Source: JAQBVV01 sp965249205 (GTDB lineage Bacteria > Acidobacteriota > Vicinamibacteria > Vicinamibacterales > UBA2999). From it: DNA of 64,000 nt. The DNA is taken from assembly GCA_965249205.1 (NCBI GenBank), contig CBDFLL010000003.1:62001-126000 (forward strand). The letters are read 5' to 3'. Position numbers and translations under genes: made by a program. Every line of letters begins with the position of its first letter. Positions within the stretch are counted from its first letter, which is position 1. Shown here piece by piece: positions 8,625 to 16,749 of this stretch. Below the pieces are notes generated by a model. That model ran no database searches. It saw only the letters and a list, made by a program, of their open reading frames with translations, and was not told the origin of the DNA.

Positions 8625-8642
8625 GAGGGTATTCTGGTATTT

Positions 8643-8672
8643 AACGTTAGAACGTCAAATGGTTATAACGTC
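8643..8672. promoter_or_regulatory. Putative operator/promoter region of the RHH-RelE/ParE operon
   Basis: The 92-bp divergent gap between the antitoxin and the peptidase gene is AT-rich compared with its surroundings. It contains three AACGT(T/C) repeats at 8643, 8651 and 8667. Repeated short sites of this kind are typical for RHH antitoxin autoregulation. Function is inferred only from position and repetition. Confidence 0.45.
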
Positions 8673-8716
8673 TCATCTGCTGGCCGAAACCACAGCCGTT
8701 ATGCCGAGATGTACCC

Positions 8717-9349
8717 GTGAAGCTCTACCTGTCGTCCTTTCTCATCGGCAATGAAGGCCATAGGCTTGCGTCGCTGACTGACCGGAGGCGCGCGGTTGTG
8801 ATTCCCAACGCTCTCGACCACGTGAGTGGTGACAGGCAGATGCGCGTGGACGGCCAGATCGCGGAGTTGAGGAAACTTGGGTTCGACGCGGAAGAACTGG
8901 ATCTTCGCACGTACTTCAGGAAACCCGACGGATTGACCGACGACCTTCAAGACGTCGGCCTCATTTGGGCAACTGGCGGCAATGTCTTTCTTTTGCGACG
9001 GGCGATGAGGCTGAGCGGCCTCGACCAGTACCTGATCGATCGCAAGAGCGATGATTCCTTTGCCTACGGAGGTTACAGCGCGGGAGCGTGTGTCGCTGGA
9101 CCGAGCCTTCGCGGGCTTGACCTGGTAGACGAACCACACGTGGTCGCGGAAGGTTACGACGACGAGGTGCTGTGGGATGGGCTAGGGTTGATTTCCTATA
9201 GCGTGGCACCGCATTTCAGGTCTGACCATCCGGAATCAGCACGTATAGATGCCGTCGTCGATTACTTCACTGGGAACAAGATGCCATTTGTGGCGTTGCG
9301 TGATGGTGAGGTGATTGTCACAAGCGCGCGTGGCCCTTCGGAGGGTTAG
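8717..9349 (+). CDS. Peptidase S51 (peptidase E-like) family protein
   Basis: 210 residues from GTG 8717. The glutamine-amidotransferase-like fold is recognisable by IWATGGNVFLLRRAM and the nucleophile elbow GGYSAGAC with Ser121, followed later by VAPHFRSDHPES carrying a candidate His. Peptidase E members cleave Asp-Xaa dipeptides or cyanophycin-type substrates; this divergent branch is of unknown specificity. It sits between toxin-antitoxin operons and is followed 23 nt later by an ABM-domain gene. Cytosolic, with no signal peptide. Confidence 0.85.
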   Translation: MKLYLSSFLIGNEGHRLASLTDRRRAVVIPNALDHVSGDRQMRVDGQIAELRKLGFDAEELDLRTYFRKPDGLTDDLQDVGLIWATGGNVFLLRRAMRLSGLDQYLIDRKSDDSFAYGGYSAGACVAGPSLRGLDLVDEPHVVAEGYDDEVLWDGLGLISYSVAPHFRSDHPESARIDAVVDYFTGNKMPFVALRDGEVIVTSARGPSEG

Positions 9350-9372
9350 GCGTACGAGGGAAGGTATCAACA

Positions 9373-9666
9373 ATGGTTCTGGAATTGGCCGTTCTCAACG
9401 TCATCCCGAACAGGGAAGCGGAATTCGAGCGTGCCTTCGCGGAGGCGAAGGGCATCATCGCTGCGATGCCTGGGTTTGTTTCGTTGGAGCTTCAGCGGTG
9501 CGTCGAGCAGGCGAATCGTTATGCCCTGCTGGTTCAGTGGCGCAGCGTTGGAGATCACACGGTCGGGTTCCGAGAGTCTCCTGAGTATCAGCGCTGGAAG
9601 GCACTGTTGCATCACTTCTATGAGCCCTTCCCGCACGTGGAGCACTACACGCGGGTTGATGTCTAG
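9373..9666 (+). CDS. Antibiotic biosynthesis monooxygenase (ABM) domain protein
   Basis: 97 residues: VLELAVLNVIPNREAEFERAF, then MPGFVSLELQRCVEQANRYALLVQWRSVGDHTVGFRESPEYQRWKALLHHFY. This is a single dimeric alpha/beta-barrel ABM domain, with the F/W--S--Y--W--LL pattern typical of the family. Members include quinol monooxygenases, haem-degrading enzymes and uncharacterised proteins, so the substrate cannot be assigned. A probable operon with the preceding peptidase gene. Confidence 0.85.
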   Translation: MVLELAVLNVIPNREAEFERAFAEAKGIIAAMPGFVSLELQRCVEQANRYALLVQWRSVGDHTVGFRESPEYQRWKALLHHFYEPFPHVEHYTRVDV

Positions 9667-9730
9667 CATCCGGCCCACTGGTGCCGCGACTGCGCGTGGC
9701 GCGGTAGAGAGAGCCCACGAGCCAGACAAC

Positions 9731-10252
9731 ATGATCGGCAGCGCCGAGATTCGCATCGAGACTGGGAACCTGGACGATCTGGTGCCGATCGTTGCGCTGC
9801 TTGAGGATGCCGCCGCCTGGTTGTGGGACCGGGGCGTTCACCAATGGCTTCCCGGCTCAATGAGGGCGGAAAGGCCCACTCTCGAAGAATGGACGCGCTC
9901 CGGTTACCTGGTGGTAGCGCGGTCGGGGGCTGACCTCGCTGGTGGGTGCGCGCTGGTGCCGTATCCGACGCCAGAATGGGAGGGCCGCGGTGGGGCGTCG
10001 CGGTATGTGCAGAAGTTGGTCGTGTCCAGGCCGTACGCCGGCCAGGGTATCGCTCACCAGGTGCTGGCCTGGTGTGAGGACCGGGCGCGAGAGGAAGGCG
10101 CGCCTCGACTTCGCCTCGAATGCTGGGACGGGAACACGAAGCTGCGTTCCCTCTATCGGGAATGCGCCTTTCGCGAGCTTGAGGCAGTTGCCAAGGAGGA
10201 CTACTTAGTGCGCTTGTTCGAGCGGGAGCTGAGAAGCACGAATGGCTTCTGA
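9731..10252 (+). CDS. GNAT-family N-acetyltransferase
   Basis: 173 residues from ATG 9731; the frame is open further upstream, but the fold begins IRIETGNLDDLVPIVALLEDAAAWL. The acetyl-CoA loop appears as VQKLVVSRPYAGQGIAHQVLAWCEDRAREEG, with a GQGIA variant of the Q/R-x-x-G-x-G/A motif. It is followed by LRLECWDGNTKLRSLYRECAF, the usual strand-6/7 block. The acceptor substrate is unknown. Overlaps the next GNAT gene by 11 nt, so the two are co-translated. Confidence 0.85.
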   Translation: MIGSAEIRIETGNLDDLVPIVALLEDAAAWLWDRGVHQWLPGSMRAERPTLEEWTRSGYLVVARSGADLAGGCALVPYPTPEWEGRGGASRYVQKLVVSRPYAGQGIAHQVLAWCEDRAREEGAPRLRLECWDGNTKLRSLYRECAFRELEAVAKEDYLVRLFERELRSTNGF

Positions 10253-10781
10253 CTTGACACTCAGACGGCTCCGAGAGGATGAGGAGGAAGAATTCTTGCG
10301 GGCTTACCGCGCCACGTCGCCAGAGGTTCCGTATTTCGCCCACTACTACGAGGAAGGCATGGCCTTTCGACGGTATCTTGACGTGCTTGCGGAGCGGGAA
10401 CAGGGCATCGATCTTCCATCGGGGCATGTTCCGTCGACGTTTCTTTTTGCGTTTCTTGGGACACGGATCGTAGGCCGGGCCTCGATTCGGCACTCACTCA
10501 ATGAGTTCCTCGAGCGCGCGGCGGGGCATATCGGCTACGTCGTTGTGTCGGAGTTTCGACGGCAGGGCTACGCGACGACGATTCTTCGTATGGCATTGCA
10601 GATTGCGAGAGAGAGATGCGGCGTCGGTCGTTTTCTCGTCACCTGTGACGACGACAACGTCGCCTCTATCAGGACCATCGAGAAGAACGGCGGCATTCTT
10701 GAGAACACCGTCAGCGGACCGGATCTTGAGAAGCCAAAGCGGCGCTACTGGATCGATCCGGGAAGCGCGGGGTCGGCGTAA
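10242..10781 (+). CDS. GNAT-family N-acetyltransferase
   Basis: 179 residues. The acetyl-CoA binding region is IGYVVVSEFRRQGYATTILRMALQIARERCG, with R-R-Q-G-Y-A as the R-x-x-G-x-A motif. LVTCDDDNVASIRTIEKNGG forms the conserved C-terminal half, as in small-molecule acetyltransferases related to YjdJ/RimJ types. It starts inside the end of the upstream GNAT. Whether the pair acts on small molecules or proteins is not evident. Confidence 0.85.
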   Translation: MASDLTLRRLREDEEEEFLRAYRATSPEVPYFAHYYEEGMAFRRYLDVLAEREQGIDLPSGHVPSTFLFAFLGTRIVGRASIRHSLNEFLERAAGHIGYVVVSEFRRQGYATTILRMALQIARERCGVGRFLVTCDDDNVASIRTIEKNGGILENTVSGPDLEKPKRRYWIDPGSAGSA

Positions 10782-10850
10782 CGTCGAATGTGTCGCTGGC
10801 GAGCCGGAGCGCTTGCAGAACTCCACCCGCCGCCAGCCTGATATGTTTGG

Positions 10851-11183
10851 CTAGGCTGCGCGGCTCCGAGCCTTGCGGACCAATAGGCGCGATACATCTC
10901 GTTGACTGGCGCCGAGTCGAAAGAGCGACTTCAAGAGCAGGTCAGTCGTGACGGTGCGATCCGCGGCCTCCATCTTGGCCACTCGCGATTGGCTGGAGCC
11001 GAATCGCTCGGCCACCTGAGTCTGGGTCAATCCGAGTTGCTCCCGGCGGCGGCGCAAGCCGTCGGCGAGCGAGAGCTTCACTTCAACAAACCGCTGTTCG
11101 TCGGCGGACAGGCCCAGGAAGTCTCCGGCATCCCCGACCGTCCACCCGGCGCGTTCTAGTCTTCGGCGTTTATCAGCGCGCAC
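10851..11183 (-). CDS. higA: XRE-family antitoxin, HigA-like
   Basis: 110 residues. A HTH_3 domain is clear: SLADGLRRRREQLGLTQTQVAERFGSSQSRVAKMEAAD, with an N-terminal extension (AGDFLGLSADEQRFVEVKL) typical of this HigA subgroup. It overlaps the upstream toxin gene by 11 nt in the toxin-first order characteristic of higBA. Expected to repress the operon through the palindrome at 11550-11567 and neutralise the toxin. Confidence 0.88.
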   Translation of the reverse strand: MRADKRRRLERAGWTVGDAGDFLGLSADEQRFVEVKLSLADGLRRRREQLGLTQTQVAERFGSSQSRVAKMEAADRTVTTDLLLKSLFRLGASQRDVSRLLVRKARSRAA

Positions 11184-11538
11184 GCTTTGCTCCTTTCTGC
11201 GGTTGAGCCACCCGTCGAAACTCGGCTAGCCGTTTACGGCACTCAGCGATGACTCGCTTGGGAGTGGCGGTGGTCTTCTTTGCGAAGACGTCAAGTATCA
11301 CGATCGCATCCGGAGCAATGTGGTACATGATGCGCCAGTTAACGGAGCCATCAAGGATCCGTAATTCGTAACATCCTGGACCGATTACGGGCATCGGTCT
11401 GGAGTGTGGCAGGCTCAGTCCGTCGCCGCGTTGCAGGCGGCGCAACAAGAAGCCAGCCTCCACCCGGGCTTCCGTACCAAACGGCGGCGTCTTGACGACT
11501 CCGCGCAACCAGACCAGCGGTTTGTCACGCTGGCTCAT
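11173..11538 (-). CDS. higB: Phage Gp49-like/HigB-type toxin
   Basis: 121 residues: PLVWLRGVVKTPPFGTEARVEAGFLLRRLQRGD, then YELRILDGSVNWRIMYHIAPDAIVILDVFAKKTTATPKRVIAECRKRL. The ELR..D....RI.Y.......I.LL..F.KK....P..-I..A..R pattern is the DUF891/Gp49-like RelE-fold toxin. HigB toxins cleave translated mRNA. Toxin gene first, antitoxin second. The start ATG 11538 lies 11 bp from a dyad operator. Confidence 0.88.
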   Translation of the reverse strand: MSQRDKPLVWLRGVVKTPPFGTEARVEAGFLLRRLQRGDGLSLPHSRPMPVIGPGCYELRILDGSVNWRIMYHIAPDAIVILDVFAKKTTATPKRVIAECRKRLAEFRRVAQPQKGAKRAR

Positions 11539-11549
11539 TGAGTTGATGA

Positions 11550-11567
11550 TATGTCAGATTAGACATA
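11550..11567. promoter_or_regulatory. Palindromic operator upstream of higBA
   Basis: A perfect dyad with arms TATGTC and GACATA separated by six bases (AGATTA), ending 11 bp before the higB start codon. Size and position match autoregulatory sites of XRE-type HigA dimers. No biochemical evidence; assigned from symmetry and location. Confidence 0.6.
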
Positions 11568-11588
11568 CGCGCAAGTACGGATACAGCG

Positions 11589-12293
11589 TCATGGCGCCCG
11601 GGATCCCCGACGCTCAAGCGCTGCGGACCACTGCAGCAAGTCTCGCTCTCCTTTTGGTGACAGCGCATAGTGGCCGGTCTTCACGCGATCAAACCAGCCG
11701 TAGTGGTTGTCTCGTAGGATCTGTCCGGCTCGCGGCACCCCGGTGCGTTCGCTCAGGATGCTGACCTTGAGGACGCCCTCATCCGCGAGCTGGCGCGCGC
11801 ATCGCAGCGCGTCCTGACGGTAGGCGGTGAGTCGTTCCCGGGAGGATGAGCCTCCATCCTCCGGATCCCCGACCCGTTCGGCGAACTCCTTGAGCAGGCG
11901 GTCCCGCCGACCGGCCCGCGTTCTGGGCCGATACGGCGCGGGGTCCAGCACAGGCACGACGTGTCCGCGCGAAGAGACGGTGAGGAGGCCCAGGCCAAGG
12001 CGGCGTAGCAGGCCCGTCACCTGCTTCCTGCGGGAGCGCCAGGAGGCGCTTTGACCTTGTCCGATGCGAAACGCCACATAGACTGTGTCGGAAAAGGCGA
12101 GCCGGTCAACGGCCTGCAGGATGAGGGCCAGGCTCAGTCGCTCTTTCAGCTCGACGACAACCGGGCCTTCATCACCCTTGACCGCCATGACGTCGCAGGC
12201 CTCGATCTCTCCCTTCACCACATAGCCCTGTGCCTCCAGGAACAGCTTGATCGGTCCATATAGTTCGGCTTCAGGCATTCGCGCGGTCACCAT
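11589..12293 (-). CDS. DUF2161-like putative PD-(D/E)XK phosphodiesterase
   Basis: 234 residues from ATG 12293; a longer frame to 12431 adds 46 residues with no family look. The N-terminal half reads MPEAELYGPIKLFLEAQGYVVKGEI, EACDVMAVKGDEGPVVVELKERLSLALILQAVDRL. This gives an Asp and an E-L-K core (D..-VVVELK) as in PD-(D/E)XK nucleases, followed by a basic segment and a C-terminal winged-helix-like part (GWFDRVKTGHYALSPKG). DUF2161 proteins have this arrangement; their role is not established. Lies beside higBA, consistent with an accessory or defence role, which is inference. Confidence 0.75.
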   Translation of the reverse strand: MVTARMPEAELYGPIKLFLEAQGYVVKGEIEACDVMAVKGDEGPVVVELKERLSLALILQAVDRLAFSDTVYVAFRIGQGQSASWRSRRKQVTGLLRRLGLGLLTVSSRGHVVPVLDPAPYRPRTRAGRRDRLLKEFAERVGDPEDGGSSSRERLTAYRQDALRCARQLADEGVLKVSILSERTGVPRAGQILRDNHYGWFDRVKTGHYALSPKGERDLLQWSAALERRGSRAP

Positions 12294-12499
12294 CTTAGCC
12301 GCGTGGCAGAGTTGCGAAGCGTTGGAGGGATAGGGCTCCAACGGTTGGTATCTATTGCGACGAGACTCGATGATGTACCGTTGCCGCTGAAACGCGGACG
12401 GTTTGAGGTGGGAGGTGCGCAGCAGTGGCACCCGAGACTATCGATTTACAACGGATTCAACTGAGGCGGCCGCGGCTCTCTGATGCCGAGGATTGAAAT

Positions 12500-12934
12500 A
12501 TGAGAATTGCCCTGGCCTCTGACCATGCGGGCGTCCGGTACAAGACCCTCATCGCCAAGCATCTTGAGAGCGGTGGACACGAGGTCGTCGACTTTGGAAC
12601 GTCATCGTCCGAGTCGGTCGACTACCCGGACTTCGTTCGTCTTGCGGCAGCTGCGGTTGCGAGCGGGAGTTGTGAACGGGGTGTGGTGCTTGGCGGCTCA
12701 GGTAACGGCGAGGCGATGGCCGCGAATCGCCATCGGGGCGTGCGGTGTGCGTTGTGCTGGAACGACGAATCGGCTCGGCTGGCCCGATCGCATAACGACG
12801 CCAACATGATCGCTCTGGGTGAGCGCATGCTGTCGGAGGACGCGGTGATCCGCATCGTGGACCTGTGGCTGACCACGCCCTTCGAAGGCGGTCGTCACGT
12901 GACCAGGATCAGGAAGCTCGACGCTCTACCGTAG
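12500..12934 (+). CDS. rpiB: Ribose-5-phosphate isomerase B
   Basis: 144 residues of the RpiB/LacAB fold: IALASDHAGVRYKTLIAKHL, VDYPDF, ERGVVLGGSGNGEAMAANRHRGVRCALCWN, RSHNDANMIALGERM. It interconverts ribose-5-phosphate and ribulose-5-phosphate. The catalytic Cys of the E. coli-type motif (CGTG) is replaced by GGSGNGE 65-71. This is the form seen in actinobacterial-type enzymes, where a Glu (here probably Glu71) is the base, so the variant is expected to be active. Stands alone, 145 bp before the next gene. Confidence 0.93.
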   Translation: MRIALASDHAGVRYKTLIAKHLESGGHEVVDFGTSSSESVDYPDFVRLAAAAVASGSCERGVVLGGSGNGEAMAANRHRGVRCALCWNDESARLARSHNDANMIALGERMLSEDAVIRIVDLWLTTPFEGGRHVTRIRKLDALP

Positions 12935-13079
12935 GATCTAAAGGAACGTTCAAATGCTCGGCACGGCGTCTGTTATTGCCTTCGTCGCGACGACGGACGT
13001 CGGGGAGTCGAGAGCGTTGGGAACGTGCTCTCTCTGACGCAGTTCTGAGCAAGCATCGAAAGAGGGAAGGAGTTTGAGG

Positions 13080-14030
13080 ATGACACTGTTGCATCGCGGA
13101 ACGTTCGCTCGTTATCTGTTGACTGTCGCGTGCGTACTGGTCGCGTCGAGCGCGGCCGCTCAGCGCGGCCCGGTGCCGGACCCGCTGGTGAGGGAGGACG
13201 CGACGGTCAAGCTCGCCGAGCACACCTACGTGATCCCAGACTTCAACGTTGGGCTCGTCCCGAACGTGGGCATCGTCGTGGGTTCGCGCGCCACGCTGGT
13301 GATCGATCCCGGGCTAGGGAGGCGCAACGGCGAGACGGTTCTGCGCGAGGTTGCCAAGATCAGCCAGAACACTGACGTCTATATCGCGTCGACGCATTTT
13401 CATGCCGAGCACACGACGGGGTACCTGGGTTTTCCCGCCACGGCGCAGTACGTGAACTCGACGGTCCAGGAGGCCGAATTCGCCGAGGGCAGCGCGGGAC
13501 AGTTAGAGAGGTTCTCCAGCCGGTCGCCGATGACGGCTGAGTTGCTGGCCGGCGCAACGGGGCGTACGGCGGACATCACGTTTGAACGCGACTACATGCT
13601 GGACCTGGGCGACGTCCAGGTGCGCTTCCTCGTGGTGGGTCCGACGCACACGCGTGGCGATACGGGGATCTTTGTGGAAGGCGACGGTGTCTTGTTCTCC
13701 GGCGATGTCGTGATGAACAACTCGTTCCTCGCGGCAGGGCAGGTGGCAAGCATGACGGCGTGGCTGGCGGCGTTCGACGCGTTCGATGCGATGCGTCCTA
13801 CGACGATCGTCCCGGCGCACGGAGCCGTGGGCGAGGGGTCGATCATCGCCACGAACCGGGCGATCATGCTGGGTGTGCAGGCGCGGGCGCGCGAGCTAAA
13901 GGCAGAAGGCCGCTCGGCGGACGACGCGGCGGCGGCGATACAGATGGAGTTTCAGGCGCAGCACCCGGACTGGCCCCGCGGAAACGGCCTCGCGGCGGCC
14001 GCCCGCGCCGCGTACGCCGAAGCGCCGTAA
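13080..14030 (+). CDS. Secreted metallo-beta-lactamase-fold hydrolase
   Basis: 316 residues from ATG 13080, preceded by GGAAGGAG at 13065-13072; an in-frame TTG at 13074 is less likely. A signal peptide (TLLHRGTFARYLLTVACVLVASSAAAQ) directs export. The MBL fold follows: VVGSRATLVIDPGLG, THFHAEH (His106, His108, Glu110, His111), GPTHTRGDTGIFVEGDGVLFSGDVV, and a late His in VPAHG. The Asp of the HxHxDH zinc motif is Glu here, which may weaken the second metal site. Similar periplasmic MBLs are abundant in Acidobacteriota; the substrate is unknown. Confidence 0.88.
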   Translation: MTLLHRGTFARYLLTVACVLVASSAAAQRGPVPDPLVREDATVKLAEHTYVIPDFNVGLVPNVGIVVGSRATLVIDPGLGRRNGETVLREVAKISQNTDVYIASTHFHAEHTTGYLGFPATAQYVNSTVQEAEFAEGSAGQLERFSSRSPMTAELLAGATGRTADITFERDYMLDLGDVQVRFLVVGPTHTRGDTGIFVEGDGVLFSGDVVMNNSFLAAGQVASMTAWLAAFDAFDAMRPTTIVPAHGAVGEGSIIATNRAIMLGVQARARELKAEGRSADDAAAAIQMEFQAQHPDWPRGNGLAAAARAAYAEAP

Positions 14031-14041
14031 CGGACAGGGAA

Positions 14042-14263
14042 TCAGGCCTTCGTCGTCATAGTGTTATAGGCCCTGAAGATCAGCCAGAGCGCTCCTTCGA
14101 CCGTGGCGACTGTGGCAAGAAAAAGCGAGGTCCACCCGATTTCTGCGAGCACATCGATTTCTGTTGGCTGTTCGAACACAAAGAAATCAATCACGTCCCC
14201 GAGGAACCCGAGGCTAAGCAAGACGCCCACGGTCCACATCGTCGCCCGCTGGTACTTTCCCAA
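14042..14263 (-). CDS. Small hypothetical membrane protein
   Basis: 73 residues with two hydrophobic stretches: about 8-28 (TMWTVGVLLSLGFLGDVIDFF) and about 42-62. These are separated by an acidic loop, and the protein ends with a short basic tail. No family recognised. Convergent with the upstream MBL gene, whose stop is 11 nt away. Codon usage looks coding-like, but the call rests mainly on the hydrophobic pattern. Confidence 0.5.
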   Translation of the reverse strand: MGKYQRATMWTVGVLLSLGFLGDVIDFFVFEQPTEIDVLAEIGWTSLFLATVATVEGALWLIFRAYNTMTTKA

Positions 14264-14459
14264 AGTGGGTTCATTCTAGAGCAACCGTTGGCCCAGCCCT
14301 CGGGCGAGGCCGCCGTCTGATTCTGCTAGACTCGGCCAGCGCTCCAGAACCCGCACGGGGGCGCGCACAGTGCTCGCCAGCGGTTGTGGTTGTTCCAGAA
14401 ATCTACGAGCGCTGTCTCGCTCTTTATTGGGGACATCGACGGCAGACACAGGAACTGGT

Positions 14460-14870
14460 ATGTCAGACGCAAACAAGGCAATCGCCCGCCGCTTCCTGGC
14501 GGCATACGATCGGTTGGACTGGGACGGGTGGACCGATCTGGCGCACCCCGCGCACGTGTTCCATTTTCCACTGGCCCCTGAATCGCTTGATCGCGAGGGC
14601 CACAAGGCCATGAACACGGCCTTTCGGCAAGCGTTTCCCAAGATGGAACATGTCATAGAGGGCATGGTGGCCGAAGGCGATGTGGTTGCGATCCGTGGCT
14701 ACGTGCGGATCACCCACGAAGGCAAGTTCCAGGGCATTCCCGCCACAGGAAAGACCATCGACGTGGGCTTCATGGACTTCATGCGCATCGAAGACGGCAT
14801 GAACCGCGAAGAGTGGGTGCAACTCGACGCGATGAAGCTCATGAACGAATTGAGCGGGGGTCGTGGCTAA
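14460..14870 (+). CDS. SnoaL-like polyketide cyclase family protein
   Basis: 136 residues from ATG 14460 (GGAACT upstream). NTF2-like fold: ANKAIARRFLAAYDRLDWDGWTDLAHPAHVFH, then HKAMNTAFRQAFPKMEHVIEGMVAEGDVVAIRGYVRITHEGKFQGIPATGKTIDVGFMDFMRIEDGMNREEWVQLD. The G-P-TG---- block and the E-W---D ending are typical of SnoaL_2 ester cyclases. The family covers aldol cyclases and many uncharacterised enzymes. Followed 32 nt later by an NHL protein gene. Confidence 0.88.
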   Translation: MSDANKAIARRFLAAYDRLDWDGWTDLAHPAHVFHFPLAPESLDREGHKAMNTAFRQAFPKMEHVIEGMVAEGDVVAIRGYVRITHEGKFQGIPATGKTIDVGFMDFMRIEDGMNREEWVQLDAMKLMNELSGGRG

Positions 14871-14902
14871 ATCGCCATGGCGCACGTAGCGGAGGAGTCA
14901 AT

Positions 14903-15919
14903 ATGCGGCATCTAAACAATATGAAATTCCTGGTCGTTATCGCTATCGCCGTGGCAGGCGTGGCGGTGCATCAACAGCGAAGCGCTGCCCAAGGCGATAG
15001 CGATCCCAATTCGGCTCCCAATCCCTATGTGATGGAGGAGGGTTGGGCAGAGTTGACTGACGGACGGGTTTGGGGCGCAGCGGTTGGTGTGGACATCGAT
15101 CGCGACGGGACGAGCGTCTGGGTGTTCGATCGCTGCGCGACGGCTGACGACTGCTCCGAGTCGTCTCTTTCGCCCATCCAGAAGTTCGATGCGACCGGCC
15201 GGCTCGTGACGAGCTTTGGCGCCGGCATGTTCAATTACCCGCACGGACTCTTTGTCGATAAGGACAACAACATCTGGGTGTCAGACGGAAGGGCCATAAA
15301 CGGCAGGGGCCACACGGTCATGAAGTTCAGCCCGGAGGGCACGCTGCTGATGACGTTGGGCATGCCCGGCGTGACGGGCGAGGGTCCCGATACGTTCAAC
15401 GGGCCGTCCGATATCCTCGTCGCGCCCAACGGCGACATCTTCGTCGCCGATGGCCATGGCGGCGAGACGAACGCGCGGATCGTGAAGCTTTCCAGCGACG
15501 GGACGTTCATCATGGCATGGGGGCAGCGCGGCTCGGGACCTGGCGAATTCGACTCACCGCATGGACTGGCGATGGATTCGGCGGGCCGACTGTTTGTCGC
15601 GGACCGTTCGAACAGCCGCATTCAGATCTTCAACCAGGATGGTGAGTTCCTCGAGGAGTGGCGGCAGTTCGGTCGGCCGAGCGGTGTCTTTATCAATAAG
15701 GACGATGTCATCTACGTTGCCGATTCGCAGTCGAACGAGCAGCTCAATCCGGGCTACAGGCAAGGTATCCGTATCGGAAGCGTCACCGACGGCCGGGTCG
15801 TGGCGTTCATCCCGTGGGATGAAACCAACACGCTCGAAGGTGTCGCGGCCGATGACGCGGGAAACGTCTACGCTGGCTACACAAACACATTGAATTTTCG
15901 GCGGTTCGTCAAGAAGTAA
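14903..15919 (+). CDS. Secreted NHL-repeat beta-propeller protein
   Basis: 338 residues from ATG 14903, with GGAGGAG at 14891-14897. A signal peptide (MKFLVVIAIAVAGVAVHQQRSAAQ) is followed by about six NHL blades, such as FNYPHGLFVDKDNNIWVSDG, GEFDSPHGLAMDSAGRLFVADRSNSRIQIF and GRPSGVFINKDDVIYVADS. This architecture resembles peptidyl-alpha-hydroxyglycine alpha-amidating lyase-like proteins, but catalytic residues cannot be assigned by eye. A second NHL protein lies at 61011. Probably periplasmic. Confidence 0.88.
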   Translation: MRHLNNMKFLVVIAIAVAGVAVHQQRSAAQGDSDPNSAPNPYVMEEGWAELTDGRVWGAAVGVDIDRDGTSVWVFDRCATADDCSESSLSPIQKFDATGRLVTSFGAGMFNYPHGLFVDKDNNIWVSDGRAINGRGHTVMKFSPEGTLLMTLGMPGVTGEGPDTFNGPSDILVAPNGDIFVADGHGGETNARIVKLSSDGTFIMAWGQRGSGPGEFDSPHGLAMDSAGRLFVADRSNSRIQIFNQDGEFLEEWRQFGRPSGVFINKDDVIYVADSQSNEQLNPGYRQGIRIGSVTDGRVVAFIPWDETNTLEGVAADDAGNVYAGYTNTLNFRRFVKK

Positions 15920-15962
15920 CGCGATCGGGAGCGGTCCTTTCGGGCAGGGAAGGAGATAGCGG

Positions 15963-16724
15963 ATGAAGCGACGAGCGTCGAGGAGCTTGCCTGGCCGTTT
16001 CGCTAACGTGGTCTACACCGTGGTCAGTGCTGCGGCCTGCGTCATTGTCGCAGCCCACCCCCTGCATGCCGCAGAGATCACGTCGACGAAGTCGATCGAC
16101 GGGATCACGGTTCGCTACAAGGTTGTGTTGCCGGACGGGTACGACCCGGCGAAGACCTATCCTGGCGTTGTTGCACTCGGCGGCGGTGCACAGTCAATGA
16201 GGACCATAGACCGCACGCTGTCGCGCAACTTTCGCGACGAAGCGGAGAAGCGCGGGTACATTGTCATCGCACCCGCGGCTCCCCAAGGTGAGCTGTTCTT
16301 TCGGGAAGGGGCGCGACTCATTCCAGAGTTCCTCGACATGGTGCTTGCCGACTACAAGATTCAGGATGGTAAGTTCCACATTGCGGGACCATCAAACGGT
16401 GGGATCGCGGCCTTCCACCTCGCCGCGCAGAATCCCGATTACTTCCTTTCCGTGACGGCGTTCCCGGGATACATGTGGGAGCGTACCGAAGCGAAGCTCC
16501 GAGCGATCTCAGAGCTCTGCGTGTTCATGTATGTCGGCGAATTCGACCGATACATGTGGCACGACGAGATGGAACTGGAAGCCGAGTTCCTTCGGTCCCT
16601 CGGCACACGCGCGCGTTATACGGTCGAGAAGGACCAGCCGCACGGTATTGCGACGCTCACAGGAGAGCACGCCGGCCGGTTGTTCGACGGATTCGCTGAG
16701 GCCGAGAACGGCTGCAGTCGGTAG
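15963..16724 (+). CDS. Secreted alpha/beta hydrolase (esterase/dienelactone hydrolase-like)
   Basis: 253 residues with a signal sequence ending near HAAE. The hydrolase core shows VVLPDGYDPAKTYPGVVALGGG, then the nucleophile elbow AGPSNGG with Ser144. A candidate Asp lies in MYVGEFDRYMW and the His in DQPHGIATL. This order (Ser, Asp, His) is complete, so the enzyme is probably active. Related proteins include PHB-depolymerase/feruloyl-esterase-like and dienelactone-hydrolase-like enzymes; the substrate is unknown. Same strand as the NHL gene, 43 nt apart. Confidence 0.85.
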   Translation: MKRRASRSLPGRFANVVYTVVSAAACVIVAAHPLHAAEITSTKSIDGITVRYKVVLPDGYDPAKTYPGVVALGGGAQSMRTIDRTLSRNFRDEAEKRGYIVIAPAAPQGELFFREGARLIPEFLDMVLADYKIQDGKFHIAGPSNGGIAAFHLAAQNPDYFLSVTAFPGYMWERTEAKLRAISELCVFMYVGEFDRYMWHDEMELEAEFLRSLGTRARYTVEKDQPHGIATLTGEHAGRLFDGFAEAENGCSR

Positions 16725-16749
16725 GGCACCGCACGAAGTCATCGAGTGA

